Assembly: GCA_900546295.1 (NCBI GenBank)
Contig: URCK01000018.1
Coordinates: 1-24,805 of the forward strand
Source of the DNA: an uncultured Eubacteriales bacterium
GTDB lineage: Bacteria; Bacillota; Clostridia; Oscillospirales; Oscillospiraceae
DNA: 24,805 bases
Direction of reading: 5' to 3'
Of the stretch, positions 4,628 to 12,931 are shown piece by piece; within the stretch, counting starts at the first letter, position 1, and the number at the start of each line of letters is the position of its first letter. Under the pieces are notes generated by a model. That model was not told the origin of the DNA and made no database searches. It was given only the letters and a program-made list of their open reading frames with translations. The position numbers were made by a program, and so were the translations under genes.

Positions 4628-6070
4628 ATGGAGTTTTTATCGAACAAGCCTCTTCTCATCACCGATACCATTCTGCGCGATGCGCACCAGTCGCAGGCGG
4701 CAACGCGCATGACGCTGGAGGACATGCTTCCCGCCTGTGAAGTACTCGATTCCATCGGCTACTACTCCCTCGAATGCTGGGGCGGCGCCACGTTTGACTC
4801 CTGCCTGCGCTTTCTCGACGAGGACCCGTGGGAGCGTCTGCGCCAGCTGCGCGCCCACCTGCCGCACACGAAGCTCCAAATGCTTTTCCGCGGGCAGAAC
4901 ATCTTGGGCTATAAGCACTATGCCGACGATGTGGTCGACGAATTCTGCGCCAAGTCCATCGACAACGGCATCGATATCATCCGCATCTTCGACGCGCTCA
5001 ACGACGTGCGCAACCTAGAGCAGGCCATCAAGTCGACGAAGAAGTACGGCGGTCAGGTCGAGGCGACCCTTTCCTACACCATCTCCCCCATCCACAACGA
5101 GGATTACTTCGTCAAGCTCGCCCGCGAGCTGGAGCAGATGGGCGCGGATGTGCTGTGCATCAAGGACATGGCGAACCTCCTGCTGCCGATGGACGCTTAC
5201 TCCCTCGTCAAGCGCCTGAAGGAAACGGTCGATATGCCCATCCACCTGCACACGCACAACACGAGCGGTACGGGCGACATGGTCTACCTGATGGCCGCGA
5301 TGGCAGGCGTCGACATGGTCGACACCGCGCTCTCCCCGCTCGCCAACGGCACCTCCCAGCCCGCGACGGAGTCTCTCGTGGCAACGCTCAAGGGCACGGT
5401 GCGCGATACGGGGCTTGATCTCGACAAGATGAGCACTGCCGCCGTCCACTTCCGCAAGGTCGCCGAGCGGCTCAAGTCCACCGGCGCGCTTGACCCGAAG
5501 GTGCTGAACGTCGACACGAACACGCTTTTGTATCAGGTCCCCGGCGGGATGCTCTCAAACCTCATCTCCCAGCTCAAGCAGGCCGGGAAGGAGGATAAGT
5601 ACTACGATGTGCTCGCTGAGATCCCGCGCGTGCGCGAGGACTTCGGCTATCCCCCGCTGGTCACGCCCTCGAGCCAGATCGTCGGCACGCAGGCCGTGCT
5701 GAACGTCATCACCGGCGAGCGCTATAAGATGGTTCCCAAGGAATCCAAGGCCATGCTGCGCGGCGAATACGGCAAGCTGCCCGGCAAGGTCAGCGACGAG
5801 GTGCGCGCCAAGGCGGGCATCAAGCCCGAGGATGTCATCACCTGCCGCCCCGCCGACCTTCTGGAGCCCGAGCTGCCCAAGTACCGCGAGGAATTTAAGG
5901 ACCTTGCAAAGAGCGAGGAGGATGTGCTCTCCCTTGCGCTGTTCCCGCAGGTCGCCCCCGCGTTCATCAACCGCCGCAACCTGCGCACGCCCAAGCCTCA
6001 CCGCACGATGGCGCCCATCGCGCATCCCGCGGAGCACGAGCGCGCCGTTGCGCCGTTTGCCCGCAAGTAA
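4628..6070 (+). CDS. oadA: Oxaloacetate decarboxylase alpha / pyruvate carboxylase subunit B-type carboxyltransferase
   Basis: A 480-residue carboxyltransferase that moves CO2 between carboxybiotin and pyruvate/oxaloacetate. The TIM-barrel active-site motifs are present: RDAHQS at 17-22, the lysine that is carbamylated in the family in CIKD (Lys179), the metal-binding His pair in HLHTHN (206, 208), and the biotin-site Thr in NGTSQP (242). A post-barrel domain follows to about residue 455, then a short basic, Pro-rich tail. There is no C-terminal biotin carrier domain with its lysine motif, so a separate carrier protein must be supplied from elsewhere. No oadB, oadG or accC gene is adjacent, so membrane Na+-pump, transcarboxylase and PycB roles cannot be told apart here. 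The start is ATG 4628 with a distant AGGAAAGGA. A perfect terminator follows. Confidence 0.88.
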   Translation: MEFLSNKPLLITDTILRDAHQSQAATRMTLEDMLPACEVLDSIGYYSLECWGGATFDSCLRFLDEDPWERLRQLRAHLPHTKLQMLFRGQNILGYKHYADDVVDEFCAKSIDNGIDIIRIFDALNDVRNLEQAIKSTKKYGGQVEATLSYTISPIHNEDYFVKLARELEQMGADVLCIKDMANLLLPMDAYSLVKRLKETVDMPIHLHTHNTSGTGDMVYLMAAMAGVDMVDTALSPLANGTSQPATESLVATLKGTVRDTGLDLDKMSTAAVHFRKVAERLKSTGALDPKVLNVDTNTLLYQVPGGMLSNLISQLKQAGKEDKYYDVLAEIPRVREDFGYPPLVTPSSQIVGTQAVLNVITGERYKMVPKESKAMLRGEYGKLPGKVSDEVRAKAGIKPEDVITCRPADLLEPELPKYREEFKDLAKSEEDVLSLALFPQVAPAFINRRNLRTPKPHRTMAPIAHPAEHERAVAPFARK

Positions 6071-6077
6071 CGACAAT

Positions 6078-6109
6078 AAAAAAGCCCTTCCGCTCGGAAG
6101 GGCTTTTTT
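6078..6109. terminator. Bidirectional intrinsic terminator
   Basis: A perfect stem AAAAAAGCCCTTCC/GGAAGGGCTTTTTT with a GCTC loop lies between the convergent oadA and flavoprotein genes. Confidence 0.95.
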
Positions 6110-6120
6110 CATGCAATTTT

Positions 6121-6750
6121 TCAGCGGATGAAGTTCGTCGAAACGCGCGTTTCTTTTTGGGGAAGGCCGAACTGCTCTCTTCCCAGCGCGATACTCTTCA
6201 TAAGGAAGATCATGTTGCGCGCGAGCGCACGCATGGTCTGCTTTCCCTCTTCGTCCGCCTCCGCCTCGCCAGGCGTGCAGCCGTGGATACTGTTCCAATA
6301 CTGGCTGGATGCAATCGGCATACCGGAGATTGCGAAGTACTTGTTGAGCTCATCGAAAGTCGCCGAGCAGCCGCCGCGGCGCGCGCAGGCAATGCTCGCG
6401 CCGACCTTCATCGTCTTGTCGAATGACGAGCTGTAGAAGAGGCGGTCGAGGCAGGCGATGAGCGTCGCGTTCGCGGAGGCATAGTAAACGGGGCTCGCCA
6501 CAACAAGGCCGTCCGCCGCCTCGAACTTTGGCGCAAGCTCGTTGACTACATCGTCAAAGATGCATTTGCCCGTCTTCCTGCAGCCGTTGCAGGCCGCGCA
6601 GCCGCGCACGGCCTTGTCGCCGACGAGCACCGTTTCGACCTCCACGCCGTTCTCCTTGAACACCTTTTCCATCTCACGCAGCGCGACCGCCGTGTTGCCG
6701 TTCGCGTGCGGGCTGCCGTTGAGCAGCAGTACCTTCAAACTTTCTTTCAT
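6121..6750 (-). CDS. Iron-sulfur flavoprotein / NADPH-dependent FMN reductase family
   Basis: A 209-residue flavodoxin-fold protein. The FMN phosphate loop is NGSPHANGNT (11-20). A compact cysteine motif C-x2-C-x2-C-x5-C (Cys51, 54, 57, 63) matches the 4Fe-4S site of iron-sulfur flavoproteins of anaerobes, and ASPVYYASANATL is the usual flavin-contact segment. The family moves electrons from ferredoxin or NAD(P)H to poorly defined acceptors, including O2 or H2O2 in some methanogens. The start ATG follows GGAGGG closely. It lies downstream of rlmD in the same direction with an 87-bp gap, so it may be co-transcribed, though no rlmD terminator or clear promoter was seen. The precise substrate cannot be inferred. 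Confidence 0.9.
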   Translation of the reverse strand: MKESLKVLLLNGSPHANGNTAVALREMEKVFKENGVEVETVLVGDKAVRGCAACNGCRKTGKCIFDDVVNELAPKFEAADGLVVASPVYYASANATLIACLDRLFYSSSFDKTMKVGASIACARRGGCSATFDELNKYFAISGMPIASSQYWNSIHGCTPGEAEADEEGKQTMRALARNMIFLMKSIALGREQFGLPQKETRVSTNFIR

Positions 6751-6837
6751 GGGAAGCCCTCCTTCGTATCGTTCTATTCATATGGTGTTTTTCGCCATTT
6801 GGGAAAAGAAAATCTTTGCGAGTCCTTTCCTGCCGTC

Positions 6838-8190
6838 TCAGTCCCGCGCGCCCCGCTCAAGCCGGCAGACGACCTCCACGTGATCCGCTCTCGGGAACAT
6901 GTCCACGGCGGCGGCGCGCGTGACGGTATAGCCCAGCTCTGCAAAGCGCTTCACGTCGCGCGCCATGGTCGCGCTGTCGCAGGAGACGTACACGACCCTC
7001 TCCGGCTGCATCGCGGCGATGCTCTCCACCACGTCGGCAGCCAGCCCCTTTCGCGGCGGGTCAACGGTGATAACGTCAGGGCGCAGATGCTCCTGTGCGA
7101 GCTTTTTTGCCACGTCGGACGCGTCGCCGCAGAAGAATTCCACGTTTTTGACGCCGTTGCGCACGGCGTTTTCGCGTGCGTCGTCGATGGCCTCAGGCAC
7201 GATCTCCGCGCCGAGGACTCTTTTCGCGTGATCGGAGAGCGCAAGCGTGATGGTTCCCGCGCCGCAATAGAGGTCGAGCACCGTCTCCTGCCCCGTGAGA
7301 TTCGCAAATTCAATGGCCTGCGCGTACAGTCGCTCGGCCTGCGCGCGGTTGACCTGATAAAATGACGGCACGCTCAAGCAAAAGCGCTTGCCGCAGAGCG
7401 TATCCTCGAGCCGGTCTTCTCCCCAGAGCGTGCGGTAGCGGTCGCCGAGGATGACGTTGCCCTTTTTCGTGTTTGTGCCCAGCACAATGCCGCGGCACTT
7501 GGGGCAGGCGCCGCGCAAAAGCGCAACGAGCGTTTCCTCCTGCGGCAGCTCGTTTCCGTTCACGAGCACGCAGACAAGGCTCTCCCCCGCCGCGTTCGAG
7601 CGGACATAGAGGTGGCGGACAAGGCCGCGGCCCGTCTTTTCGTCATAGCCCGCGACGCGGCAGGACTGCATATATTCGCGCAGCGCCTCCGCCGCGGCGT
7701 CGGCCTCGGGCTTGACCAATAAGCAGTGCTCGCACTCGATGACCTCATGCGTGCGGGCGCGGTAAAAGCCCACCTTCCCGTCCTTCGACACGGGGTATTG
7801 CGCCTTGTTGCGGTAGCGCAGCGTATCCGCCGCGCCGAGGATCTCCTCCACCGTGACACCGCTGCCGCCGATACGCGCGAGATTATCCTGCACGCGCAGC
7901 TTTTTAAGGCGCAGCTCCTCTTCGTAGCTCATGTGACGGTACGTGCAGCCGCCGCAGCGCGGGAAGTACGGGCAGTCCGGCGTGATGCGCTCGCTCGACG
8001 GCTCGAGCGCCTCGAGCACTTTGGCAAAGGCGACGCTCTTGAGCGTCTTTAAGATGAGCACGCGGCACTTCTCGCCGCGCAGCGCGCCGTGGACAAACAC
8101 CACGCGCCCGTCGATGCGCGCAACGCCCATGCCGCCCTCGCCATAGCCCTCGATGGTGACGATATGCTCCTGATTCTTGGCAAGTTCCAT
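6838..8190 (-). CDS. rlmD: 23S rRNA (uracil-5-)-methyltransferase, RlmD/RumA type
   Basis: A 450-residue class I SAM methyltransferase of the RumA/TrmA family. An N-terminal TRAM domain (about 5-62) is followed by the 4Fe-4S cysteines (73, 79, 82 and 156, spacing C-x5-C-x2-C as in RumA). The SAM loop is LDLYCGAGT (305-313), the catalytic motif is DPPRKG (377-382), the nucleophile lies in YVSCDSATMARD (Cys404), and the proton-abstracting Glu is in HVEVV (439). It methylates a uridine of 23S rRNA at C5; which of U747, U1939 or both cannot be told from sequence, since Gram-positive RlmCD can do both. The ribosome-binding site is AAAGGGA before ATG. It is a single gene behind the terminator of the metallo-hydrolase gene. 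Confidence 0.93.
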   Translation of the reverse strand: MELAKNQEHIVTIEGYGEGGMGVARIDGRVVFVHGALRGEKCRVLILKTLKSVAFAKVLEALEPSSERITPDCPYFPRCGGCTYRHMSYEEELRLKKLRVQDNLARIGGSGVTVEEILGAADTLRYRNKAQYPVSKDGKVGFYRARTHEVIECEHCLLVKPEADAAAEALREYMQSCRVAGYDEKTGRGLVRHLYVRSNAAGESLVCVLVNGNELPQEETLVALLRGACPKCRGIVLGTNTKKGNVILGDRYRTLWGEDRLEDTLCGKRFCLSVPSFYQVNRAQAERLYAQAIEFANLTGQETVLDLYCGAGTITLALSDHAKRVLGAEIVPEAIDDARENAVRNGVKNVEFFCGDASDVAKKLAQEHLRPDVITVDPPRKGLAADVVESIAAMQPERVVYVSCDSATMARDVKRFAELGYTVTRAAAVDMFPRADHVEVVCRLERGARD

Positions 8191-8205
8191 GGTTTTTCCC
8201 TTTCA

Positions 8206-8243
8206 GAAAAACCGCTTCGCGCTTGCGCGCGAAGCAGCTTTTT
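8206..8243 (-). terminator. Intrinsic terminator after the metallo-hydrolase gene
   Basis: A 9-bp stem GCTTCGCGC/GCGCGAAGC with a 4-nt loop is flanked by A-run and T-run. It terminates leftward transcripts between the metallo-hydrolase and rlmD. Confidence 0.9.
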
Positions 8244-8256
8244 TCAATCTTTGCGA

Positions 8257-9852
8257 TCAATCGCGGAAGCGCTCGATCAGGCTGATGATCTGGCCCGTGA
8301 ACGCGGTAATATCCTTGTTGGGTCTTCCCTTGCAGTGCTTGGCAAGCTCCAGCAGCGACTCCGCCGCTGTGACAAGCTTTGCATAGAGATTGTCTGCGCG
8401 CGACTTCTGCGCCGTGCGCTTGCGCTCGGAAATATAGCCCTCGCTGAGCATTTCGTTCGCGGCAAGGTCGTAACATTCGGTGAACTTCGCCGCGTGCGCA
8501 TGGAAGCCGAGGGAATTGAGCTCTTCGGCAAACACGGGCGCAACGTCCTCGTCACCGTGGACGACGAACACATGCGCAGGCTTCGGGTCGAAGGCCTTGA
8601 TCCACTCGATGAGGTGGTCGTGGTCGGCGTGGGAGGAAAGGCCCTGGAAGTTGACGATCTTCGCCTTGACGGCGATCTCCTCGCCGAAGAGCTTGACCTT
8701 CTCCACGCCGTCGAGCAGCCTGCGGCCCAGCGTGCCGGGCGACTGGAAGCCGACGAATACGACCGCGCTGTTCGCGCGCCAGAGGTTATGCTTGAGGTGG
8801 TGACGGATGCGGCCCGCGTCGCACATACCGGAGGCAGAGATGATGACCTTGGGCGTCGTGTCCATGTTCAGCATCTTCGATTCCTCGCTCGACTCAACAA
8901 GGTTGAGGTTGGGGAAGGTGAACATGTGCGTGCCGTCCTTGACAAGCTCGAGCGCCTGCTCATCGAGATAGCCGTGCAGATCGCCGCAGAAGACGGTCGT
9001 TGCCGCCTTGGCAAGGGGGGAGTCGATGTACACGGGGAAGTTCGGCGTCGACTTGACGAGCTTCTGGTCCTTGATCTCGCGGATGAAGTACAAAAGCTCC
9101 TGCGTGCGCCCGACAGCAAACGACGGAATGACGACATTGCCGCCCTTGCCGAGCGTTTCGTCGATGATCTCGGCAAGCTCGTCGGTATAGCTCCAGACCT
9201 CGGTGTGGTTGCGGTCGCCGTAGGTCGATTCCATCACGACGTAATCCGCCTTCTTGAGGAGCTGCGGGTCGCGGATGATGGGCTGGTCGACATTGCCGAT
9301 ATCTCCGGAGAAGACGAGCGTCTTATGTACGCCGTTTTCTTCAAGCTCGAGCGTGATGGACGCCGAGCCGAGCAGATGTCCCGCATCGGTAAAGACCGCG
9401 CTTACGCCCTCGCAAAGCTCGACCGTTTCCTCATATTCGCAGGTCGTAACATATTTGAAAACGTCCAGCGCATCCTGCTCGGTGTAGAGCGGCTCAACGT
9501 GCTCGCGTCCCGCGCGCTGGCCCTTGCGGTTTTCATACTCCGCGTCGCTCTCCTGAATGTGGGCGGAATCGAGCAGCATGATCTTCATCAGGTCCGCCGT
9601 CACGCGCGTTGTGAGGATGCGGCCGTGAAAGCCGTTTTTCACCAGCAGCGGGATGCGGCCGGTGTGGTCGATGTGCGCGTGGGTGACGAGCAGGATGTCG
9701 ATGCTGCCGGGCGCAAAGGCGAGGTAGCGGTTGTCCATCTCATCGCGTCCCTGCTGCAATCCGCAGTCAACGAGGATCTTCTTGCCGTTGATCTCCAGGC
9801 AGTGGCTCGAGCCCGTCACGCAGCGGTCGGCCCCGTAAAAGTGCAGTTTCAT
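8257..9852 (-). CDS. Beta-CASP metallo-beta-lactamase-fold RNase-like hydrolase
   Basis: A 531-residue protein. Residues 1-200 form a metallo-beta-lactamase fold with the zinc motif THAHIDH (57-63) and downstream metal-binding DAGHLLGS and SGDIG segments. Residues about 205-400 are the beta-CASP insert (ESTYGDRNH, IPSFAVGRTQELL, SASGMCDAGRIRHHL). The lactamase fold closes with GLSSHADHDHL and VVHGDE near 415-445. A helical C-terminal extension of about 80 residues follows. This is the layout of CPSF/YSH1-like RNA nucleases and of bacterial relatives annotated as RNA-specific metallo-hydrolases; it is not RNase J, which has different ends. An RNA endo- or exonuclease role is likely by family. 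The start ATG follows AAGGAGG. The leader carries a small CCTCCG hairpin at 9897-9912. Confidence 0.88.
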   Translation of the reverse strand: MKLHFYGADRCVTGSSHCLEINGKKILVDCGLQQGRDEMDNRYLAFAPGSIDILLVTHAHIDHTGRIPLLVKNGFHGRILTTRVTADLMKIMLLDSAHIQESDAEYENRKGQRAGREHVEPLYTEQDALDVFKYVTTCEYEETVELCEGVSAVFTDAGHLLGSASITLELEENGVHKTLVFSGDIGNVDQPIIRDPQLLKKADYVVMESTYGDRNHTEVWSYTDELAEIIDETLGKGGNVVIPSFAVGRTQELLYFIREIKDQKLVKSTPNFPVYIDSPLAKAATTVFCGDLHGYLDEQALELVKDGTHMFTFPNLNLVESSEESKMLNMDTTPKVIISASGMCDAGRIRHHLKHNLWRANSAVVFVGFQSPGTLGRRLLDGVEKVKLFGEEIAVKAKIVNFQGLSSHADHDHLIEWIKAFDPKPAHVFVVHGDEDVAPVFAEELNSLGFHAHAAKFTECYDLAANEMLSEGYISERKRTAQKSRADNLYAKLVTAAESLLELAKHCKGRPNKDITAFTGQIISLIERFRD

Positions 9853-9947
9853 ACGTCAGTCCTCCTTAGACCGAATGTGAAAAACTTTTTCCCCGTCCTC
9901 CGCCGTCGGAGGGCACTTTGTCTCTTTACCATGATATCTTGTCTTGC

Positions 9948-9977
9948 ATTTTACCACAGCGGCAATGCAAAGCGCAA
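9948..9977 (-). promoter_or_regulatory. Putative promoter of the metallo-hydrolase gene
   Basis: On the minus strand TTGCGC (9972-9977), an 18-bp spacer and TAAAAT (9948-9953). It gives a leader of about 90 nt containing a 6-bp CCTCCG/CGGAGG hairpin (9897-9912). Confidence 0.45.
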
Positions 9978-10041
9978 GCCGTGCGCGGCGCGGCGGCGGA
10001 ATTTATTTACAGTCCATTCATATTGTGCGGCAAATTTTCCT

Positions 10042-10070
10042 TTGCATATCGTGCGGAGGGATGCTATACT
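10042..10070 (+). promoter_or_regulatory. Promoter of secA
   Basis: TTGCAT (10042-10047), a 17-bp spacer and TATACT (10065-10070), with a TGC just before the -10 box. It lies about 44 bp ahead of the secA start. Confidence 0.7.
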
Positions 10071-10113
10071 TGTAGGCGTGTTATTATGCTCCCACGAAAG
10101 GAAGTTTTATGAT

Positions 10114-12840
10114 ATGGGTCTTTTTAGCAAAATGTTCGGTTCCTACAGCGACCGCGAGCTCAAGAGCATCTATCCCATCGCCGACAAGATCGAGGCGATG
10201 GCCGCTCAGTATGAAGCCATGAGCGACGCGCAGCTTCAGGCAAAGACGCCGGAGTTCAAAGAGCGCCTTGCAAACGGCGAAACGCTCGACGACATCCTGC
10301 CCGAAGCCTTCGCCACCGTGCGCGAGGCCTCCCGCCGCGTGCTGGGGCTCTACCCCTACCGCGTGCAGCTCGTCGGCGGCATCGTGCTGCATCAGGGCCG
10401 CATCGCCGAGATGAAGACCGGTGAAGGCAAAACGCTGGTGGCAACGCTGCCCGCGTACTTAAACGCCCTGACCGGCAACGGCGTGCACATCGTCACCGTG
10501 AACGACTACCTTGCCAAGCGAGACAGCGAGTGGATGGGCAAGGTGCACCGTTTCCTCGGCCTCACCGTCGGTCTCATCGTCCACGATCTCACGAGCGAGG
10601 AGCGCCGCGCGGCCTACGCTGCCGACATCACCTACGGCACGAACAATGAGATGGGCTTTGATTATCTGCGCGACAACATGGCCATCTACGCAAGCGAGCT
10701 CGTCCAGCGCGGACATGCCTTCGCCATCGTCGACGAGGTCGACTCCATTTTGATCGATGAGGCGCGCACGCCGCTCATCATCTCTGGCATGGGCGAAAAG
10801 TCCACGGAGATGTATTCCCGCACGGAAAACCTTGTACGCGGCTTCCGCAAGAAGGTCATCGCCGAGAGCGACGACAAGGAGGAAGAGGACGTCAACATCG
10901 ACGCGGATTACATCGTCGATGAAAAGGCCAAGACCGCGACGCTCACCGCCCGCGGCGTGAAGAAGGCCGAGGAGTTCTTCGGCCTCGAAAACCTCTCCGA
11001 TCCTGAAAACTCCACCATCGCGCACCACATCAATCAGGCCATCAAGGCGCACGGCACGATGAAGCGCGACATCGACTACGTCATCAAGGACGGTCAGGTC
11101 GTCATCGTCGACGAGTTCACCGGCCGACTGATGTTCGGCCGCCGCTACAGTGATGGCCTGCATCAGGCCATCGAAGCCAAGGAGCATGTGGAGGTCGCGC
11201 GCGAGAGCAAGACCCTTGCGACCATCACCTTCCAGAACTATTTCCGCCTTTACGGCAAGCTCTCCGGTATGACCGGTACGGCGCTCACCGAGGAAGAGGA
11301 ATTTGGCACCATCTACAACCTCGATATCATCGAAGTGCCGACGAACCGTCCCCTCGCCCGTATCGACGATCCCGACGTTGTCTACAAGACCGAGGCGGCA
11401 AAGTACCGCGCCGTCATCGCGCAGGTGAAGGAGTGCCACGCCAAGGGCCAGCCCGTGCTGGTCGGCACGGTGTCGATCGAGAAGAACGAAAAGCTTTCCT
11501 ACCTTCTCTCCCGCGAAGGCATCAAGCACAACCTCCTGAACGCAAAGAACCACGAAAAGGAAGCCGAGATCGTCGCGCAGGCGGGTAAGCTCGGCGCGGT
11601 CACGGTCGCAACGAACATGGCAGGCCGCGGTACCGATATCATGCTCGGCGGCAACGCCGAGTACATGGCGAAAAACGACCTGCGCAAGGCGGGCCTTTCC
11701 GACGAGCTGATTGCCGAGGCGACCGGCTACGCCGAAACGGACAATCAGGAGATCCTCGACGCGCGCGAGATGTTCGCAAAGGCGCTGGAAAAGCACCGCG
11801 AGGAGATCTCCGGCGAGGCGGACAAGGTCCGCGAGGCGGGCGGTCTTTTCATCATCGGCACCGAGCGCCACGATTCCCGCCGCATCGACAACCAGCTGCG
11901 CGGCCGTGCCGGCCGTCAGGGCGACCCGGGTGAAACGCGCTTCTACCTCTCGCTCGAAGATGACCTGCTGCGTCTTTTCGGCGGCGAGCGCATCACCAAT
12001 CTGATGGAGCGCTTCAACCTCGACGAGGATACGCCCATTGAAAATAAGACGCTCTCCAAGGCCATCGAAAACGCGCAGACGAGCGTTGAGTCCCGCAACT
12101 TCCAGTACCGCAAGAGCACGCTCGAGTACGACGACGTGATGAACAAGCAGCGCGAGATCATCTACGGCCAGCGCAAGCAGGTGCTCGACGGCATGGACAT
12201 CAAGCCCACGATCCTCAACATGCTTCGCTCGAGCATCGAAGGTCAGGTCGCCTTCGCCTTCGGCGAGCACGACAAGAGCGACGAGGAGCACTGCGCCGAC
12301 GCGCTCAAGAGCTGCGAGGGCACCTACTTCCCGCGCGGCGCGGTGGATGCTTCCACCCTCTCCGGCCTTTCTGCCGAGGATCTGACCGAGCGCTTCTATG
12401 AGGCGGCGGAGAATTACTATGAGGCCAAGGAAGCCGCCGTCACCTCGCCCATCATGCGCGAGCTGGAGCGCGTGGTGCTGCTGCGCGTGGTCGACGAATA
12501 CTGGATGGACCACATCGACGCGATGAGCGAGCTGCGACAGGCCATCCGCCTGCAATCCTACGGCAACAACAAGCCCATCGACGTTTACAAGCAGGAATCC
12601 CTCTCGATGTTTGAGGATATGATCTCCGCCATTCAGGGCGACACGGTGCGCCGCATCTTCTCCGCCCGCATCAAGACTGAGGGCGAGGTCAAGCGCGAGC
12701 GCGTGGCCGACGGCATGGTCGCCTCCACCTCCGGCGACGGCACGGTGAAAAAGCAGCCGCGCAAGGTGCAAAAGATCGGCCGCAATGACCCCTGCCCCTG
12801 CGGCAGCGGCAAAAAGTACAAGCAGTGCTGCGGCAGATGA
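10114..12840 (+). CDS. secA: Preprotein translocase ATPase SecA
   Basis: A 908-residue motor ATPase that pushes signal-peptide proteins through SecYEG. The start ATG (MGLFSKMFGS) follows AAAGGA and matches SecA N-termini; the huge upstream in-frame extension is antisense to other genes. Walker A is MKTGEGKT (100-107), the DEAD-like Walker B is in IVDEVDSILIDEARTPLI, and the second nucleotide domain shows NMAGRGTDI and GRAGRQGDPG. The preprotein cross-linking domain and the scaffold/wing regions are in order. The C-terminus has the zinc-binding tail CPCGSGKKYKQCC, which contacts SecB or ribosomes in other bacteria. The length is somewhat above the roughly 840 residues of Bacillus SecA, partly because of an acidic insert near residues 250-270. 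It is alone on its transcript or reads into pgeF past a strong hairpin. Confidence 0.97.
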   Translation: MGLFSKMFGSYSDRELKSIYPIADKIEAMAAQYEAMSDAQLQAKTPEFKERLANGETLDDILPEAFATVREASRRVLGLYPYRVQLVGGIVLHQGRIAEMKTGEGKTLVATLPAYLNALTGNGVHIVTVNDYLAKRDSEWMGKVHRFLGLTVGLIVHDLTSEERRAAYAADITYGTNNEMGFDYLRDNMAIYASELVQRGHAFAIVDEVDSILIDEARTPLIISGMGEKSTEMYSRTENLVRGFRKKVIAESDDKEEEDVNIDADYIVDEKAKTATLTARGVKKAEEFFGLENLSDPENSTIAHHINQAIKAHGTMKRDIDYVIKDGQVVIVDEFTGRLMFGRRYSDGLHQAIEAKEHVEVARESKTLATITFQNYFRLYGKLSGMTGTALTEEEEFGTIYNLDIIEVPTNRPLARIDDPDVVYKTEAAKYRAVIAQVKECHAKGQPVLVGTVSIEKNEKLSYLLSREGIKHNLLNAKNHEKEAEIVAQAGKLGAVTVATNMAGRGTDIMLGGNAEYMAKNDLRKAGLSDELIAEATGYAETDNQEILDAREMFAKALEKHREEISGEADKVREAGGLFIIGTERHDSRRIDNQLRGRAGRQGDPGETRFYLSLEDDLLRLFGGERITNLMERFNLDEDTPIENKTLSKAIENAQTSVESRNFQYRKSTLEYDDVMNKQREIIYGQRKQVLDGMDIKPTILNMLRSSIEGQVAFAFGEHDKSDEEHCADALKSCEGTYFPRGAVDASTLSGLSAEDLTERFYEAAENYYEAKEAAVTSPIMRELERVVLLRVVDEYWMDHIDAMSELRQAIRLQSYGNNKPIDVYKQESLSMFEDMISAIQGDTVRRIFSARIKTEGEVKRERVADGMVASTSGDGTVKKQPRKVQKIGRNDPCPCGSGKKYKQCCGR

Positions 12841-12866
12841 TCTGCAAAGCAGCATGATCGGAATGT

Positions 12867-12906
12867 AAGGGGGCTGTTCTCTTTCCCGAAGGAGAACAGC
12901 CCCCTT
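12867..12906 (+). terminator. Strong hairpin between secA and pgeF without a T-run
   Basis: A perfect 15-bp stem (12867-12881 with 12892-12906) with a 10-nt loop is followed by CCCC rather than T. It may be a terminator variant, a partial terminator, or an mRNA-stabilising or processing structure at the secA 3' end. Confidence 0.65.
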
Positions 12907-12931
12907 CCCCAAAAGGAAAGGAGGCATTTTC

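Noticed and set aside
9897..9912. CCTCCG/CGGAGG hairpin as a terminator or riboswitch
   Set aside because: Only 6 bp with no following T-run; kept only as a note in the metallo-hydrolase leader.
8089..10113. Rightward in-frame extension of secA over 675 codons
   Set aside because: It runs antisense through the metallo-hydrolase and rlmD, while SecA has a proper start, ribosome-binding site and promoter at 10042-10114.
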